Below are positions 16,170 to 24,065 of a stretch of 64,000 nt of DNA, in pieces. Within the stretch, counting starts at the first letter, position 1; each line of letters begins with the position of its first letter. This DNA comes from Bacterioplanoides sp965219715. Its GTDB lineage: Bacteria; Pseudomonadota; Gammaproteobacteria; Pseudomonadales; Oceanobacteraceae. The stretch is taken from positions 2,480,001 to 2,544,000 of the forward strand of contig NZ_OZ244785.1 in NCBI RefSeq assembly GCF_965219715.1, written 5' to 3'. Both the position numbers and the translations under genes were made by a program. The notes beneath the pieces were generated by a model, which was not told the DNA's origin, ran no database searches, and saw nothing but the letters and a program-made list of their open reading frames with translations.

Positions 16170-16904
16170 TTATTCAGGCAATATGAGCTGGTCACGCCAG
16201 GACAAATCGAAACCTGATAAATCGGCATCCAGGTGATACAACGGCTGACCACTTAAACGGTATTTTCGCTCGAATGGCGTAAGATCTTTGCCATCACCAT
16301 CAGCGCCATTAAACGTTAGCGAAGAAAATTCTCCAGCTAATCCGGCAACCTCCAGCGCACGCTGAAATTCCTGTAAATACAGTGGAAAATTAGAGCGCAT
16401 TTGCAGCTGGCCACCCAACATCAATAAATACGGGAACACCGGTGCACCGTGCCAACGACGTTTAAAGTGGGTCGCCTTTGGCCAGGGATTGGGATAAAGA
16501 ATATAGTGATGTGTTGGCTGCCAACCATCGGCAACGGCTAAACGCCAGAAGTCATTTAAATCAACGCGAGCCAATAAATAGTTATCCGCTGTGCGGCGAT
16601 AGCTGTCGTGTTTTTCAATCCGACAACCGGATTTATCCAGTCCGAGAATAAACGCATCCGGATGACGTTCGGCAAGATTCACCGTGCTTTCACCGACACC
16701 ACAGCAGGAGTCTAAAATCAGTGGTCGGCCATCGGCCTGCCAGGCTTCTTTTACACGATAAAAAGCGTCTACCGTCGCATCATGAAAGGGCTTACGAAAC
16801 GGCCCTTGCAGGTGCTTCTTTACTACCTCTTCCAGCCGTTCATGCAAACCTTGCTGGTTGGTCTCGACCGTGCGGGAATCGGTACGGGATGGAGAATCAG
16901 ACAT
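16170..16904 (-). CDS. TrmB-family SAM-dependent methyltransferase
   Basis: The 244-residue protein belongs to the tRNA (guanine46-N7)-methyltransferase superfamily. It shows 'LDSCCGVGESTVNLA' as SAM motif I, 'ILGLDKSGCRIEKH', 'LARVDLNDFWRLA', and the family signature 'YPNPWPKATHFKRRWHG' (usually PDPWPK). Motif I with two Cys and the Asn in place of the usual Asp differ from orthodox TrmB, so it may be a paralogue with another substrate. Residues 1-30 look disordered. It is convergent with the diguanylate cyclase gene (4-base gap). Confidence 0.8.
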   Translation of the reverse strand: MSDSPSRTDSRTVETNQQGLHERLEEVVKKHLQGPFRKPFHDATVDAFYRVKEAWQADGRPLILDSCCGVGESTVNLAERHPDAFILGLDKSGCRIEKHDSYRRTADNYLLARVDLNDFWRLAVADGWQPTHHYILYPNPWPKATHFKRRWHGAPVFPYLLMLGGQLQMRSNFPLYLQEFQRALEVAGLAGEFSSLTFNGADGDGKDLTPFERKYRLSGQPLYHLDADLSGFDLSWRDQLILPE

Positions 16905-16930
16905 AATAAATTCTTTAAAAGTCAGACATA

Positions 16931-16956
16931 AAAAAACCGCCTGCTGGCGGTTTTTT
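16931..16956 (-). terminator. Rho-independent terminator downstream of purA
   Basis: AAAAAACCGCC-TGCT-GGCGGTTTTTT: an 11-bp stem with a 4-base loop and a T-tract on the minus strand. It lies 136 bases after the purA stop codon, beyond the palindromic element at 16964-17088. Confidence 0.88.
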
Positions 16957-16963
16957 GCTTTCT

Positions 16964-17088
16964 CAAGGAACGTCAGCGAGGTAGTCAGAGCAAGGCAAAA
17001 GTTAGCGAAAAAGCGCAGTTTATAAATAATAAATGAGCATTTTGCAGCTAACTTTTAACACCGCTATGACAACGCAGGTAGTTCCTTG
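16964..17088. repeat. 125-bp imperfect palindrome (MITE-like or large REP-like element)
   Basis: The two ends are CAAGGAAC (16964-16971) and its complement GTTCCTTG (17081-17088). A second perfectly matching pair, AAAAGTTAGC (16997-17006) and GCTAACTTTT (17047-17056), is almost equally spaced from the ends. Most of the inner sequence also pairs imperfectly (AAAGCGCAGTTTAT against AAATGCTCATTTAT). It carries no reading frame. It ends three bases before the purA stop codon and precedes the terminator. It would fold into one long hairpin. No second copy is seen in this window. Confidence 0.65.
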
Positions 17089-17091
17089 TTG

Positions 17092-18384
17092 TTACAGCTC
17101 AAAGCTATGACGCAGCACGATAGTCTGTACACGGTCTGGACCGGTAGAAATAATATCGATTGGCGCTTCAATCGCTTTTTCAACAAAGCGGATATAAGCC
17201 TTGGCGTTTTCCGGCAGATCTTCCAGCTTCTGTGCACCCACAGTGCTTTCGCTCCAACCTGGCAGCTCTTCGTATACCGGGGTGATTTTGTCGAACTGAT
17301 CAGCGCTGGCCGGAACGTTCATGCGATTACCGTTTTCGTCCTGGTAACCAACACACACCTTAACGGTTTCCAGACCATCCAGTACATCCAGCTTGGTCAG
17401 GCAGATAGCGTTAACTGAGTTAACACGAATAGCGTGCTTAACCAGTGCCGCATCGAACCAACCACAACGACGGGAACGACCAGTAGTAGTACCTTTCTCG
17501 TGGCCTACAGTCGCCAGGTGTTCACCGACTTCGTCGAACAATTCAGTTGGGAACGGACCAGAACCAACACGGGTGGTGTAAGCCTTGGTAATACCCATGA
17601 TCTGATCCAGATACAGAGGACCGACACCGGAACCACAAGCAACACCACCAGCAGTGGTGTTGGAAGAAGTTACGAACGGGTAAGTACCGTGATCGATATC
17701 TAACAGAGTGCCCTGAGCGCCTTCGAACATGATGTCGCCGCCCTGCTCGCGGATGGTGTGAACCATATCCACCGCATCAACCACGATATCTTTGATTTGC
17801 TCAGCCCACTCTTTGCAGGACGCCAGCGTGTCTTCGTAGCTGACTTCGTCAACGCCGTAGTAGTTTTTCAGCGAGAAGTTGTGGAACTCCATCACTTCTT
17901 TCAGCTTATCAGCGAATTCCGGCTGGAACATATCGCCAACACGCAGGCCACGACGAGATACTTTATCTTCGTAAGCCGGGCCAATACCACGACCGGTAGT
18001 ACCGATCTTAGCGTTACCGCGCTTGATCTCACGTGCCTGATCCAGAGCAACGTGGTAAGGCAAAATCAGTGGGCAAGCATGGGAAATACGCAGACGCTCC
18101 ATAACCGGTACGCCACGCTCTTCCAGAGAACGTACTTCTTTTAACAGCGCGTCCGGTGCCAGCACCACACCGTTACCGATGATGCAGCGCACGTTATCGC
18201 GCAGGATGCCAGACGGGATCAGGTGTAACGCGGTTTTAACACCGTCGATCACCAGGGTATGACCCGCATTATGACCGCCCTGAAAACGCACAACCGCAGT
18301 TGCTTTTTCAGTCAGCAGATCAACAATTTTACCTTTACCTTCGTCACCCCATTGGGTGCCCAGAACAACAACGCTTTTGCCCAT
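17092..18384 (-). CDS. purA: Adenylosuccinate synthetase
   Basis: PurA makes adenylosuccinate from IMP, aspartate and GTP, the first committed step to AMP. The 430-residue protein (E. coli PurA is 432) begins 'MGKSVVVLGTQWGDEGKGK', containing the GTP-binding loop. It also shows 'GGHNAGHT', 'GTTGRGIGPAYEDK' and the C-terminal 'STGPDRVQTI'. ATG at 18384 is chosen because family members begin there; an in-frame GTG at 18399 is less likely. It follows hisZ by 77 bases and is probably the end of the DUF2065-hisZ-purA transcript. Confidence 0.98.
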   Translation of the reverse strand: MGKSVVVLGTQWGDEGKGKIVDLLTEKATAVVRFQGGHNAGHTLVIDGVKTALHLIPSGILRDNVRCIIGNGVVLAPDALLKEVRSLEERGVPVMERLRISHACPLILPYHVALDQAREIKRGNAKIGTTGRGIGPAYEDKVSRRGLRVGDMFQPEFADKLKEVMEFHNFSLKNYYGVDEVSYEDTLASCKEWAEQIKDIVVDAVDMVHTIREQGGDIMFEGAQGTLLDIDHGTYPFVTSSNTTAGGVACGSGVGPLYLDQIMGITKAYTTRVGSGPFPTELFDEVGEHLATVGHEKGTTTGRSRRCGWFDAALVKHAIRVNSVNAICLTKLDVLDGLETVKVCVGYQDENGNRMNVPASADQFDKITPVYEELPGWSESTVGAQKLEDLPENAKAYIRFVEKAIEAPIDIISTGPDRVQTIVLRHSFEL

Positions 18385-18461
18385 CTCGGTATCTATCACT
18401 CTGTTAGGGCCTTATTGATTGAATCAACTCGGCCTGTTTTCAATTAAAAAAATGAATTCTC

Positions 18462-19628
18462 TCAGGCGTCGACCAGTTGCCACTGACCGTCCTGACATTG
18501 CAGAGTCTGATCCGCCGGGATCGTTTCTGCGTTCAGCTGTACCAGCACACGAACACCCTGCTCGCGCAATTGCTGAATCTTTTCCCACAGTTGTGGATCG
18601 TCGCTGCTTGGGGCAACAACGGTTTGTTTCTTCGCCACGGGCTGTGCGCCAAAACGTGCCAGCACTTTTAAGTCAGCGCTGAAGCCGGTCGCCGGACGAG
18701 CACGTCCGAATACCGCACCGGTTTCGTCGTAACGACCACCCTGGGCTACCGCATCACCATAACCCGGAACATAAGCGGCAAACACCAGACCTGTGTGGTA
18801 GTCGTAACCACGCAGCTCGGTTAAGTCAAAATAGAATGGCGTATTCGGGAAACGCATCGCCAGCTGATCAGTCACACGCTGAATATGCTGTAACTCGGCC
18901 GAGGTTTCCGGCACCAGCTCTGCCAGACGAGCAATGGATTCGTCCAGCAGTTTACGGTCGCCCTGTAAGCGGGTCAGCAGTTTAAAGGCTTCACACAGCT
19001 TGGCGTCTTTGATTTCACGATCAGCCCAGGCATCCAGATCTGAAGCACATTTCAGCTTCAGCAGATCAAATAATTCGTTTTGTTGCTCACCACTGATACC
19101 GGCTTTATCCGCCAGCGCGCGGAATACACCCACGTGGCCCAGATCCAGGTGAATATCTTTGATACCAGCTTTTTCAATCATATCGACCATTAAGCTGATG
19201 ATTTCAACGTCTGCTGCCACACCCGCTTCACCGTATAACTCAGCACCAATCTGAGTAGGAGTACGGTTTGCCAGCAAAGACGGCGCCTTTGCATGAAATA
19301 CAGTACGGCAGTAGCTCAGACGGCTAACACCTTCCGGTGCCAGGCTATGAGCATCAATACGGGCAACCTGAGGCGTAGTATCAGCACTCAGGCCCATCAT
19401 GCGACCGGACAACTGGTCGGTCACTTTAAAGGTGCGCAGGTCCAGATCTTTACCGGTACCGGTTAACAGAGAATCCAGATATTCCAGCGCCGGCGGAATC
19501 ACAAAGTCATAGCCCCAATGATCCAGCAAATCGAGCAAATGGCGACGTAATACCTCGATTTGCCGCGCCTGAGGCGGCAACACTTCATCAATACCATCCG
19601 GCAATAGCCAACGGTCAGCGCGTGTCAT
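18462..19628 (-). CDS. hisZ: ATP phosphoribosyltransferase regulatory subunit
   Basis: HisZ is a histidyl-tRNA-synthetase-like protein without aminoacylation activity that activates the short form of HisG in the first step of histidine synthesis. The 388-residue protein has 'WLLPDGIDEVLPPQA' at the start and class-II synthetase motifs ('DTTPQVARIDA', 'YRTVFHA'-type 'CRTVFHAKAP'). Near 255-315 lie 'ELRGYDYHTGLVFAAYVPG' (landmark 'RGYDYHTGLVF') and 'AQGGRYDETG'. The location between the hflKC block and purA is the pseudomonad arrangement. It implies a short-form hisG elsewhere in the genome. Confidence 0.96.
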   Translation of the reverse strand: MTRADRWLLPDGIDEVLPPQARQIEVLRRHLLDLLDHWGYDFVIPPALEYLDSLLTGTGKDLDLRTFKVTDQLSGRMMGLSADTTPQVARIDAHSLAPEGVSRLSYCRTVFHAKAPSLLANRTPTQIGAELYGEAGVAADVEIISLMVDMIEKAGIKDIHLDLGHVGVFRALADKAGISGEQQNELFDLLKLKCASDLDAWADREIKDAKLCEAFKLLTRLQGDRKLLDESIARLAELVPETSAELQHIQRVTDQLAMRFPNTPFYFDLTELRGYDYHTGLVFAAYVPGYGDAVAQGGRYDETGAVFGRARPATGFSADLKVLARFGAQPVAKKQTVVAPSSDDPQLWEKIQQLREQGVRVLVQLNAETIPADQTLQCQDGQWQLVDA

Positions 19629-19640
19629 GATTCAGCCTTA

Positions 19641-19838
19641 TCAATTGATCAGATAGAGAAGCCCCAGTCCCAGCAACATGCTGAACAGACCGGTCATTCG
19701 CATCGTGTGGTCATCCACTTCAGCAAGCTGTTGTACCAGCGCTCGCCAGCGGGCGGGGTATAAAAACGGTAACGCCCCTTCGAGGATAAATACCAGGCAA
19801 ACAGCGATGGCGATTTCCCGCCAGAAGTCCACTTGCAC
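19641..19838 (-). CDS. DUF2065 family inner-membrane protein (YjeT-like)
   Basis: This 65-residue protein has two membrane helices (~8-28 and ~48-64) joined by a short loop with 'LYPARWRALVQQLAE'. The length and the motif 'RWRALVQQLAEVDD' fit DUF2065, found between hflC and purA in many gammaproteobacteria. The function is unknown; its constant linkage to HflKC suggests a membrane role. It starts 12 bases before hisZ in an apparent three-gene transcript. Confidence 0.9.
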   Translation of the reverse strand: MQVDFWREIAIAVCLVFILEGALPFLYPARWRALVQQLAEVDDHTMRMTGLFSMLLGLGLLYLIN

Positions 19839-19867
19839 TGCTGTTTACCTTTTTAACCGCACAAAAA

Positions 19868-19888
19868 AACCGGGCGTGTGGCCCGGTT
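19868..19888 (-). terminator. Terminator-like hairpin just upstream of the DUF2065 gene
   Basis: AACCGGGC-GTGTG-GCCCGGTT, followed on the minus strand by seven T's. It sits ~30 bases before the DUF2065 start. A possible minus-strand -10 box (TAGAAT, 19894-19899) lies immediately before it. It could be a second terminator for hflKC or an attenuator/5' hairpin for DUF2065-hisZ-purA. Confidence 0.6.
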
Positions 19889-20033
19889 GCAGGATTCTAT
19901 CAAAGCCATAAGGCAATGAACATAATTTAGGCGCAATTCCTTTGAATCTGTGTGCCTTGTGTCAATTGGTAAGAATACCTGCGCTGCATATAACTTCAGG
20001 TTCTAGCCGGGCAAATGGCAGGAGCGGAAACAA

Positions 20034-20066
20034 AAACGCCGGAACTCATAAAGAATTCCGGCGTTT
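20034..20066 (-). terminator. Rho-independent terminator after hflC
   Basis: AAACGCCGGAA (20034-20044) pairs perfectly with TTCCGGCGTTT (20056-20066). On the minus strand the stem is followed by a T-run. It begins 22 bases past the hflC stop. Confidence 0.88.
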
Positions 20067-20088
20067 AAATTACTCAGGAAGTCAGGGC

Positions 20089-20958
20089 TTATTTGCCTTT
20101 GGCATCCTTCATATAACGGAAGAAGTCGCTGTCTGGTTTCAGCATAATCACGTCGTTTTGCTTAAAGGTCTCTTCATAGGCCTTCAGGCTACGGGTGAAT
20201 GCATAAAACTCTGGATCTTTGTTATACGCTTTGGCATAGATCTTAGCCGCTTCCGCATCACCTTCACCTTTGGTGCGTTCTGCATCACGGTATGCTTCCG
20301 CTTCAATAACCGTCTTCTGACGATCAGCGTCTGCTTCGATACCTTCCGCCAGCTCTTTACCCTGGGAACGATGCTCACGTGCTTCACGCTCACGCTCGGC
20401 AGACATACGGTTATACACCGAGTTACTCAGGTCATCCGGCAGATCAACCGCCTTCACACGTACGTCCAGAACTTCGATACCCAGATCATCCTGAGTTTCG
20501 GTGTTCAGCGTTGCGGTCAGTTTCGTCATCAGCTCATCACGTTCACCGGACACTACTTCGTGCAGGGAGCGGGCAGCAATTTCGTCACGCAGACCTTTGT
20601 TTACCAGGTTTGCTAACAGATTCGATGCCTGGAAACGATCGCCGGAAGTCGCCTTGTAGTAAGCACGTACATCTTTGATGCGCCACTTAGCAAAGGAATC
20701 CACGATGACGTATTTTTTACCGGCCGTCAGGAAACGCGATGGATTGGTATCCAGCGTCAGAACACGTGCGTCAAAGCGCTTTACGTTCTGAATCAGTGGG
20801 CTCTTCCAATGCAGACCTGGCTGGATATCGGCATCCACAATCTCACCGAACTGCAGCTTAATGGCACGCTCGGTTTCATTCACCACGTACAGGCCCTGGC
20901 TCGCAACTAATGCACCAATACCCAGAACGATGACGGCTAACATAGCTTTAGGAGACAT
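20089..20958 (-). CDS. hflC: HflC, modulator of FtsH protease
   Basis: This 289-residue band-7/SPFH protein has one N-terminal membrane anchor (~5-25) and a periplasmic SPFH domain ('RAIKLQFGEIVDADIQPGLHWK', landmark 'QPGLHWKSPLIQNV'; 'FDARVLTLD'). A long charged helical region (~190-250, 'AEREREAREHRSQG', 'GIEADADRQKTVIEAEA') follows. With HflK it forms a ring complex around FtsH and limits its membrane proteolysis. Its start overlaps the hflK stop by one base. Confidence 0.97.
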   Translation of the reverse strand: MSPKAMLAVIVLGIGALVASQGLYVVNETERAIKLQFGEIVDADIQPGLHWKSPLIQNVKRFDARVLTLDTNPSRFLTAGKKYVIVDSFAKWRIKDVRAYYKATSGDRFQASNLLANLVNKGLRDEIAARSLHEVVSGERDELMTKLTATLNTETQDDLGIEVLDVRVKAVDLPDDLSNSVYNRMSAEREREAREHRSQGKELAEGIEADADRQKTVIEAEAYRDAERTKGEGDAEAAKIYAKAYNKDPEFYAFTRSLKAYEETFKQNDVIMLKPDSDFFRYMKDAKGK

Positions 20959-22160
20959 TAGCGGCCCTCCCCACGACGAGATGATGAAGAAGAATTCTGG
21001 CGAGCACGTACTTCATTCAGTACACGATCCGTCAGACGTGAAATATCGTTGTCAGAAATAGCGTTGGTTTTGTTTTGTGCCGGCATGTTTTTGATGATCT
21101 GATCCAGTGGCAGATACATCATGTTATTGCCGCCATCAACATCCACCATCACTTTGCTGGCGTTGTTATAAACCTCAGTGATCGACTCAATATAGAGACG
21201 CTCGCGGGTTACCTTAGGCGCTTTCTTGTATTCGCTGTACAGGTTATCGAAACGAGCCGCTTCACCTTCTGCACGCGCGATAATACGTTCTTTATAAGCA
21301 GATGCTTCTTCCAGCTGGCGCTGAGCACGACCACGTGCTTCAGGGACAATCGAATTAGCATAAGCTTCCGATTCGTTGATAAAACGTTCTTTATCTTGTT
21401 TGGCTTTCTGAACGTCATCGAATGCAGCCTTTACCTGAGCCGGTGGGCGGGCATCTTTGATGTTCACGTTGGTCAGAACCATACCAGTCTGGTAACGCTC
21501 TAAGTAATCCTGCAGACGTAGCTGAACTTTTTCAGCCAGTTCGGCACGGCCTGTGGTCAGGATCGGGTCCATTTCGGTAGAACCCACTTCATGACGCAGC
21601 GCACTCTCGGCGGCAGACAATAAAGTACGTTCCGGCGCTTCAACACGCAGCGCAAACGATACCGGATCAACCACACGGTACTGAGCGTTCAGCTCAACTT
21701 CGACGATGTTTTCGTCTTCCGTCAGCATACGTTCTTTGATTTCCGCTTCACGCACCTTGGTGGTGTTAACCGGAATCACTTTGTCGATCAGAGGGATCTT
21801 GAAACGCAGACCTGGCTGTTCGGTTTTGAGGTATTCACCTAAACGTAAAACAACACCACGTTCCTGTTCGTCCAGGGTGTATACGGCGTTAAAGCCTAAC
21901 ATCACCACCAGTACGGCCGCCGCAATACCAAACATACCACCAGCGCCGCTGCCCTGATTGTTGCTGTTGCGGTTGTTGTTACCGCCACCACCAAACATGC
22001 CATTCAGCTTGTCCAGCAGTTGCTTTAATGCTTCGTCCAGATCGGGCGGCTGATTGCCACCACGATTGTTATTGCCGCGGTTGTTATTATCGCGACCACC
22101 ACGATCGTTATTACCCCATGGATCTTTGGGGCCATTCCCGCCAGGCTCATTCCAGGCCAT
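20958..22160 (-). CDS. hflK: HflK, modulator of FtsH protease
   Basis: The 400-residue protein has the typical N-terminal Gly/Asn/Pro-rich low-complexity tail ('PWGNNDRGGRDNNNRG'), a membrane anchor (~78-98) and a SPFH domain ('DEQERGVVLRLGEYLKTEQPG', landmark 'ERGVVLRLGEYL'). It ends in a helical section and a basic Ser/Arg-rich tail. It is the HflC partner. The start at 22160 is followed by 'MAWNEPGGNGPKDPWG', as in family members. The 148-base gap to hflX upstream may hold its own promoter. Confidence 0.97.
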   Translation of the reverse strand: MAWNEPGGNGPKDPWGNNDRGGRDNNNRGNNNRGGNQPPDLDEALKQLLDKLNGMFGGGGNNNRNSNNQGSGAGGMFGIAAAVLVVMLGFNAVYTLDEQERGVVLRLGEYLKTEQPGLRFKIPLIDKVIPVNTTKVREAEIKERMLTEDENIVEVELNAQYRVVDPVSFALRVEAPERTLLSAAESALRHEVGSTEMDPILTTGRAELAEKVQLRLQDYLERYQTGMVLTNVNIKDARPPAQVKAAFDDVQKAKQDKERFINESEAYANSIVPEARGRAQRQLEEASAYKERIIARAEGEAARFDNLYSEYKKAPKVTRERLYIESITEVYNNASKVMVDVDGGNNMMYLPLDQIIKNMPAQNKTNAISDNDISRLTDRVLNEVRARQNSSSSSRRGEGR

Positions 22161-22308
22161 AAGTCTCTCCAGTCAGGCAGACAATTCATCAAGCGCTTTC
22201 CAGCGCCCGCCAATGATATACGTTTTAGGCACGATAGACAGTCTCCATCGGTCAAAGACTGTCAATCCAAACAGATTATTCCATCAGTACAACACATCGC
22301 TCTGATGA

Positions 22309-23637
22309 CTATTGCCAGGGCCCTTTTTCCTGAGGCAGGAATCGCTGTTCAGCAATGCCTGCTTTAGCAATTGCACGGCGAAAATCCTGACGTTGCATAC
22401 GGATTTGTAACAACATATCGCCGTTATCCGCATAAGCTTCTTCACGAATAGCGCCCATGTCATACAGAATAGCGCGCAGCTTGGCTTCTGCAGGGTTGAG
22501 ACGAATTTCTTCGGCAAATAAATCGTCGCCAAGTAATTCCGCTATCGCTTTATTGAGTAATTCGAAACCGTCACGCTCACGTGCGGATAACCACACAGCC
22601 ACCGGAGTGCCCTGATCATCACGATCGATACGGGCTTCACCATGCTCTAACAAATCAATCTTGTTATACACCCGCAACTGAGGCACTTCGTCGGCTTCAA
22701 TTTCAGCCAGTACCAGCTCAACCTGCTCGATATTGGAGTCACGTTCTTCGGCGGCGCAATCAATCACATGCATCAGTAAATCGGCTTCAGCGGCTTCCTG
22801 CAGGGTTGCCCGGAAAGCCTCCACCAGTTTGTGTGGCAGATGGCGAATGAATCCAACGGTATCCGCCAGCACCACTTCACCAATGTCATCAACATTATGA
22901 CGACGCAGCGTGGGGTCCAGCGTGGCGAATAACTGGTCTGCGGCATACACCTCTGACGTGGTTAACGCATTAAACAAGGTGGATTTGCCCGCGTTGGTAT
23001 AGCCAACGATGGCAACCGTTGGAATCGATGAGCGCTGACGCGCACGACGCCCCTGGTTACGCTGAGCCCGGACTTTCTCCAGCCGCTTATGAATCTGGCT
23101 GACCCGGTTACGTACCAAACGACGGTCAGTTTCTAACTGGGATTCACCAGCACCACGGGAACCAATACCGCCCTGCTGTCGCTCCAGGTGAGTCCAGCCA
23201 CGTACCAGCCGGGTCGACTGATGCTGCAGCTGGGCCAGCTCAACCTGCAACTTACCTTCGTGGGTACGAGCACGTTGAGCGAAGATATCGAGAATCAGGC
23301 CTGTCCGGTCGATTACCCGACACTCCAGTGCTTTTTCCAGGTTACGTTCCTGGCTGGGAGATAAAGCGTGGTTAAACATCACCAGCTGGCAGTCGTGCAG
23401 ATTCAACATGTCGCGAATCTCTTCAACTTTACCCAATCCAATAAAGGTTTTGGGATCGGGCGTGGTACGTTTGGCTGTTACCAGCTCAAGGGGATCAGCA
23501 CCGGCAGAAATCACCAGTTCACGAAACTCGTTCAGGTCTTCGCGGTTCAGGCCTTCGGGAAAATCGATATGAACCAGTATTGCGGTTTCGCCACCCTGTT
23601 TCTGGCCTGAATTATTAGTTGGCCGTTCAAAGAACAA
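22309..23637 (-). CDS. hflX: Ribosome-associated GTPase HflX
   Basis: The 442-residue protein has an N-terminal HflX domain ('ELVTAKRTTPDPKTFIGLGK', landmark 'PDPKTFIGLGKV'), a glycine-rich linker ('QGGIGSRGAGESQLETDRR'), then a G domain. The G domain has P-loop 'GYTNAGKSTLFN', switch II 'DTVGFI' and 'NKID'. HflX binds the 50S subunit and splits stalled ribosomes, notably under heat stress. It lies downstream of hfq with a 72-base gap containing a hairpin. Confidence 0.97.
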   Translation of the reverse strand: MFFERPTNNSGQKQGGETAILVHIDFPEGLNREDLNEFRELVISAGADPLELVTAKRTTPDPKTFIGLGKVEEIRDMLNLHDCQLVMFNHALSPSQERNLEKALECRVIDRTGLILDIFAQRARTHEGKLQVELAQLQHQSTRLVRGWTHLERQQGGIGSRGAGESQLETDRRLVRNRVSQIHKRLEKVRAQRNQGRRARQRSSIPTVAIVGYTNAGKSTLFNALTTSEVYAADQLFATLDPTLRRHNVDDIGEVVLADTVGFIRHLPHKLVEAFRATLQEAAEADLLMHVIDCAAEERDSNIEQVELVLAEIEADEVPQLRVYNKIDLLEHGEARIDRDDQGTPVAVWLSARERDGFELLNKAIAELLGDDLFAEEIRLNPAEAKLRAILYDMGAIREEAYADNGDMLLQIRMQRQDFRRAIAKAGIAEQRFLPQEKGPWQ

Positions 23638-23673
23638 AGTCAGCTAAGCCTCTGATAAAAATTCGGAAAGGGA

Positions 23674-23699
23674 TTATGCCGGGAGAGCTCCCGGCATAA
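23674..23699. other. Hairpin between hfq and hflX
   Basis: TTATGCCGGGAG-AG-CTCCCGGCATAA forms a 12-bp stem 11 bases after the hfq stop. No T-run follows directly on the minus strand, so it may be an mRNA-stabilising, processing or partial-termination element separating hfq output from hflX. Confidence 0.6.
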
Positions 23700-23709
23700 A
23701 GAAAAGAAC

Positions 23710-23958
23710 TTACTCTTCCGCCGCTTCAGCACCGCTGTCGGCTGGCGCCAGACGAACGTTACGAGATGGCACAACAGTAGAAATCGCATGCTTATACACC
23801 ATCTGACTTACGGTGTTTTTCAGCAAAATTACAAACTGGTCAAATGATTCAATCTGGCCCTGCAGCTTAATTCCGTTTACCAGGAAAATGGAAACCGGGA
23901 TACGCTCTTTGCGCAGTTGGTTCAGATAAGGGTCTTGTAAAGAGTGCCCTTTTGACAT
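23710..23958 (-). CDS. hfq: RNA chaperone Hfq
   Basis: The 82-residue Sm-like protein forms hexamers that pair small RNAs with mRNAs. It begins 'MSKGHSLQDPYLNQLRKERI' and contains Sm1 ('VSIFLVNGIKLQGQIESFDQ', landmark 'LVNGIKLQG') and Sm2 ('YKHAISTVVPSR'), including the conserved YKH. The C-terminal tail is short, as in pseudomonads. The ATG at 23958 has AAGGAG upstream; the longer frame from 24036 is not used. Its presence supports Hfq-dependent small RNAs such as the candidate at 38238-38326. Confidence 0.98.
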   Translation of the reverse strand: MSKGHSLQDPYLNQLRKERIPVSIFLVNGIKLQGQIESFDQFVILLKNTVSQMVYKHAISTVVPSRNVRLAPADSGAEAAEE

Positions 23959-23982
23959 GGTTGTCTCCTTGAAATTGAAGGT

Positions 23983-24003
23983 GTCGTCCAATGTGGGGAC
24001 GAC
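23983..24003 (-). promoter_or_regulatory. Stem-loop in the hfq leader
   Basis: GTCGTCC (23983-23989) and GGACGAC (23997-24003) form a perfect 7-bp stem with a 7-base loop, ~25 bases upstream of the hfq start. Hfq autoregulates through its 5' leader in other bacteria; a role here is inferred. Confidence 0.4.
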
Positions 24004-24065
24004 CGAATAAAAAAATGCCCCATACCGCTCTGACATCGGGCTTAGTTATAATGTAAGCAGATAAA

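Noticed and set aside
22581..23610. Plus-strand frames opposite hflX
   Set aside because: Antisense shadows of the GTPase gene.
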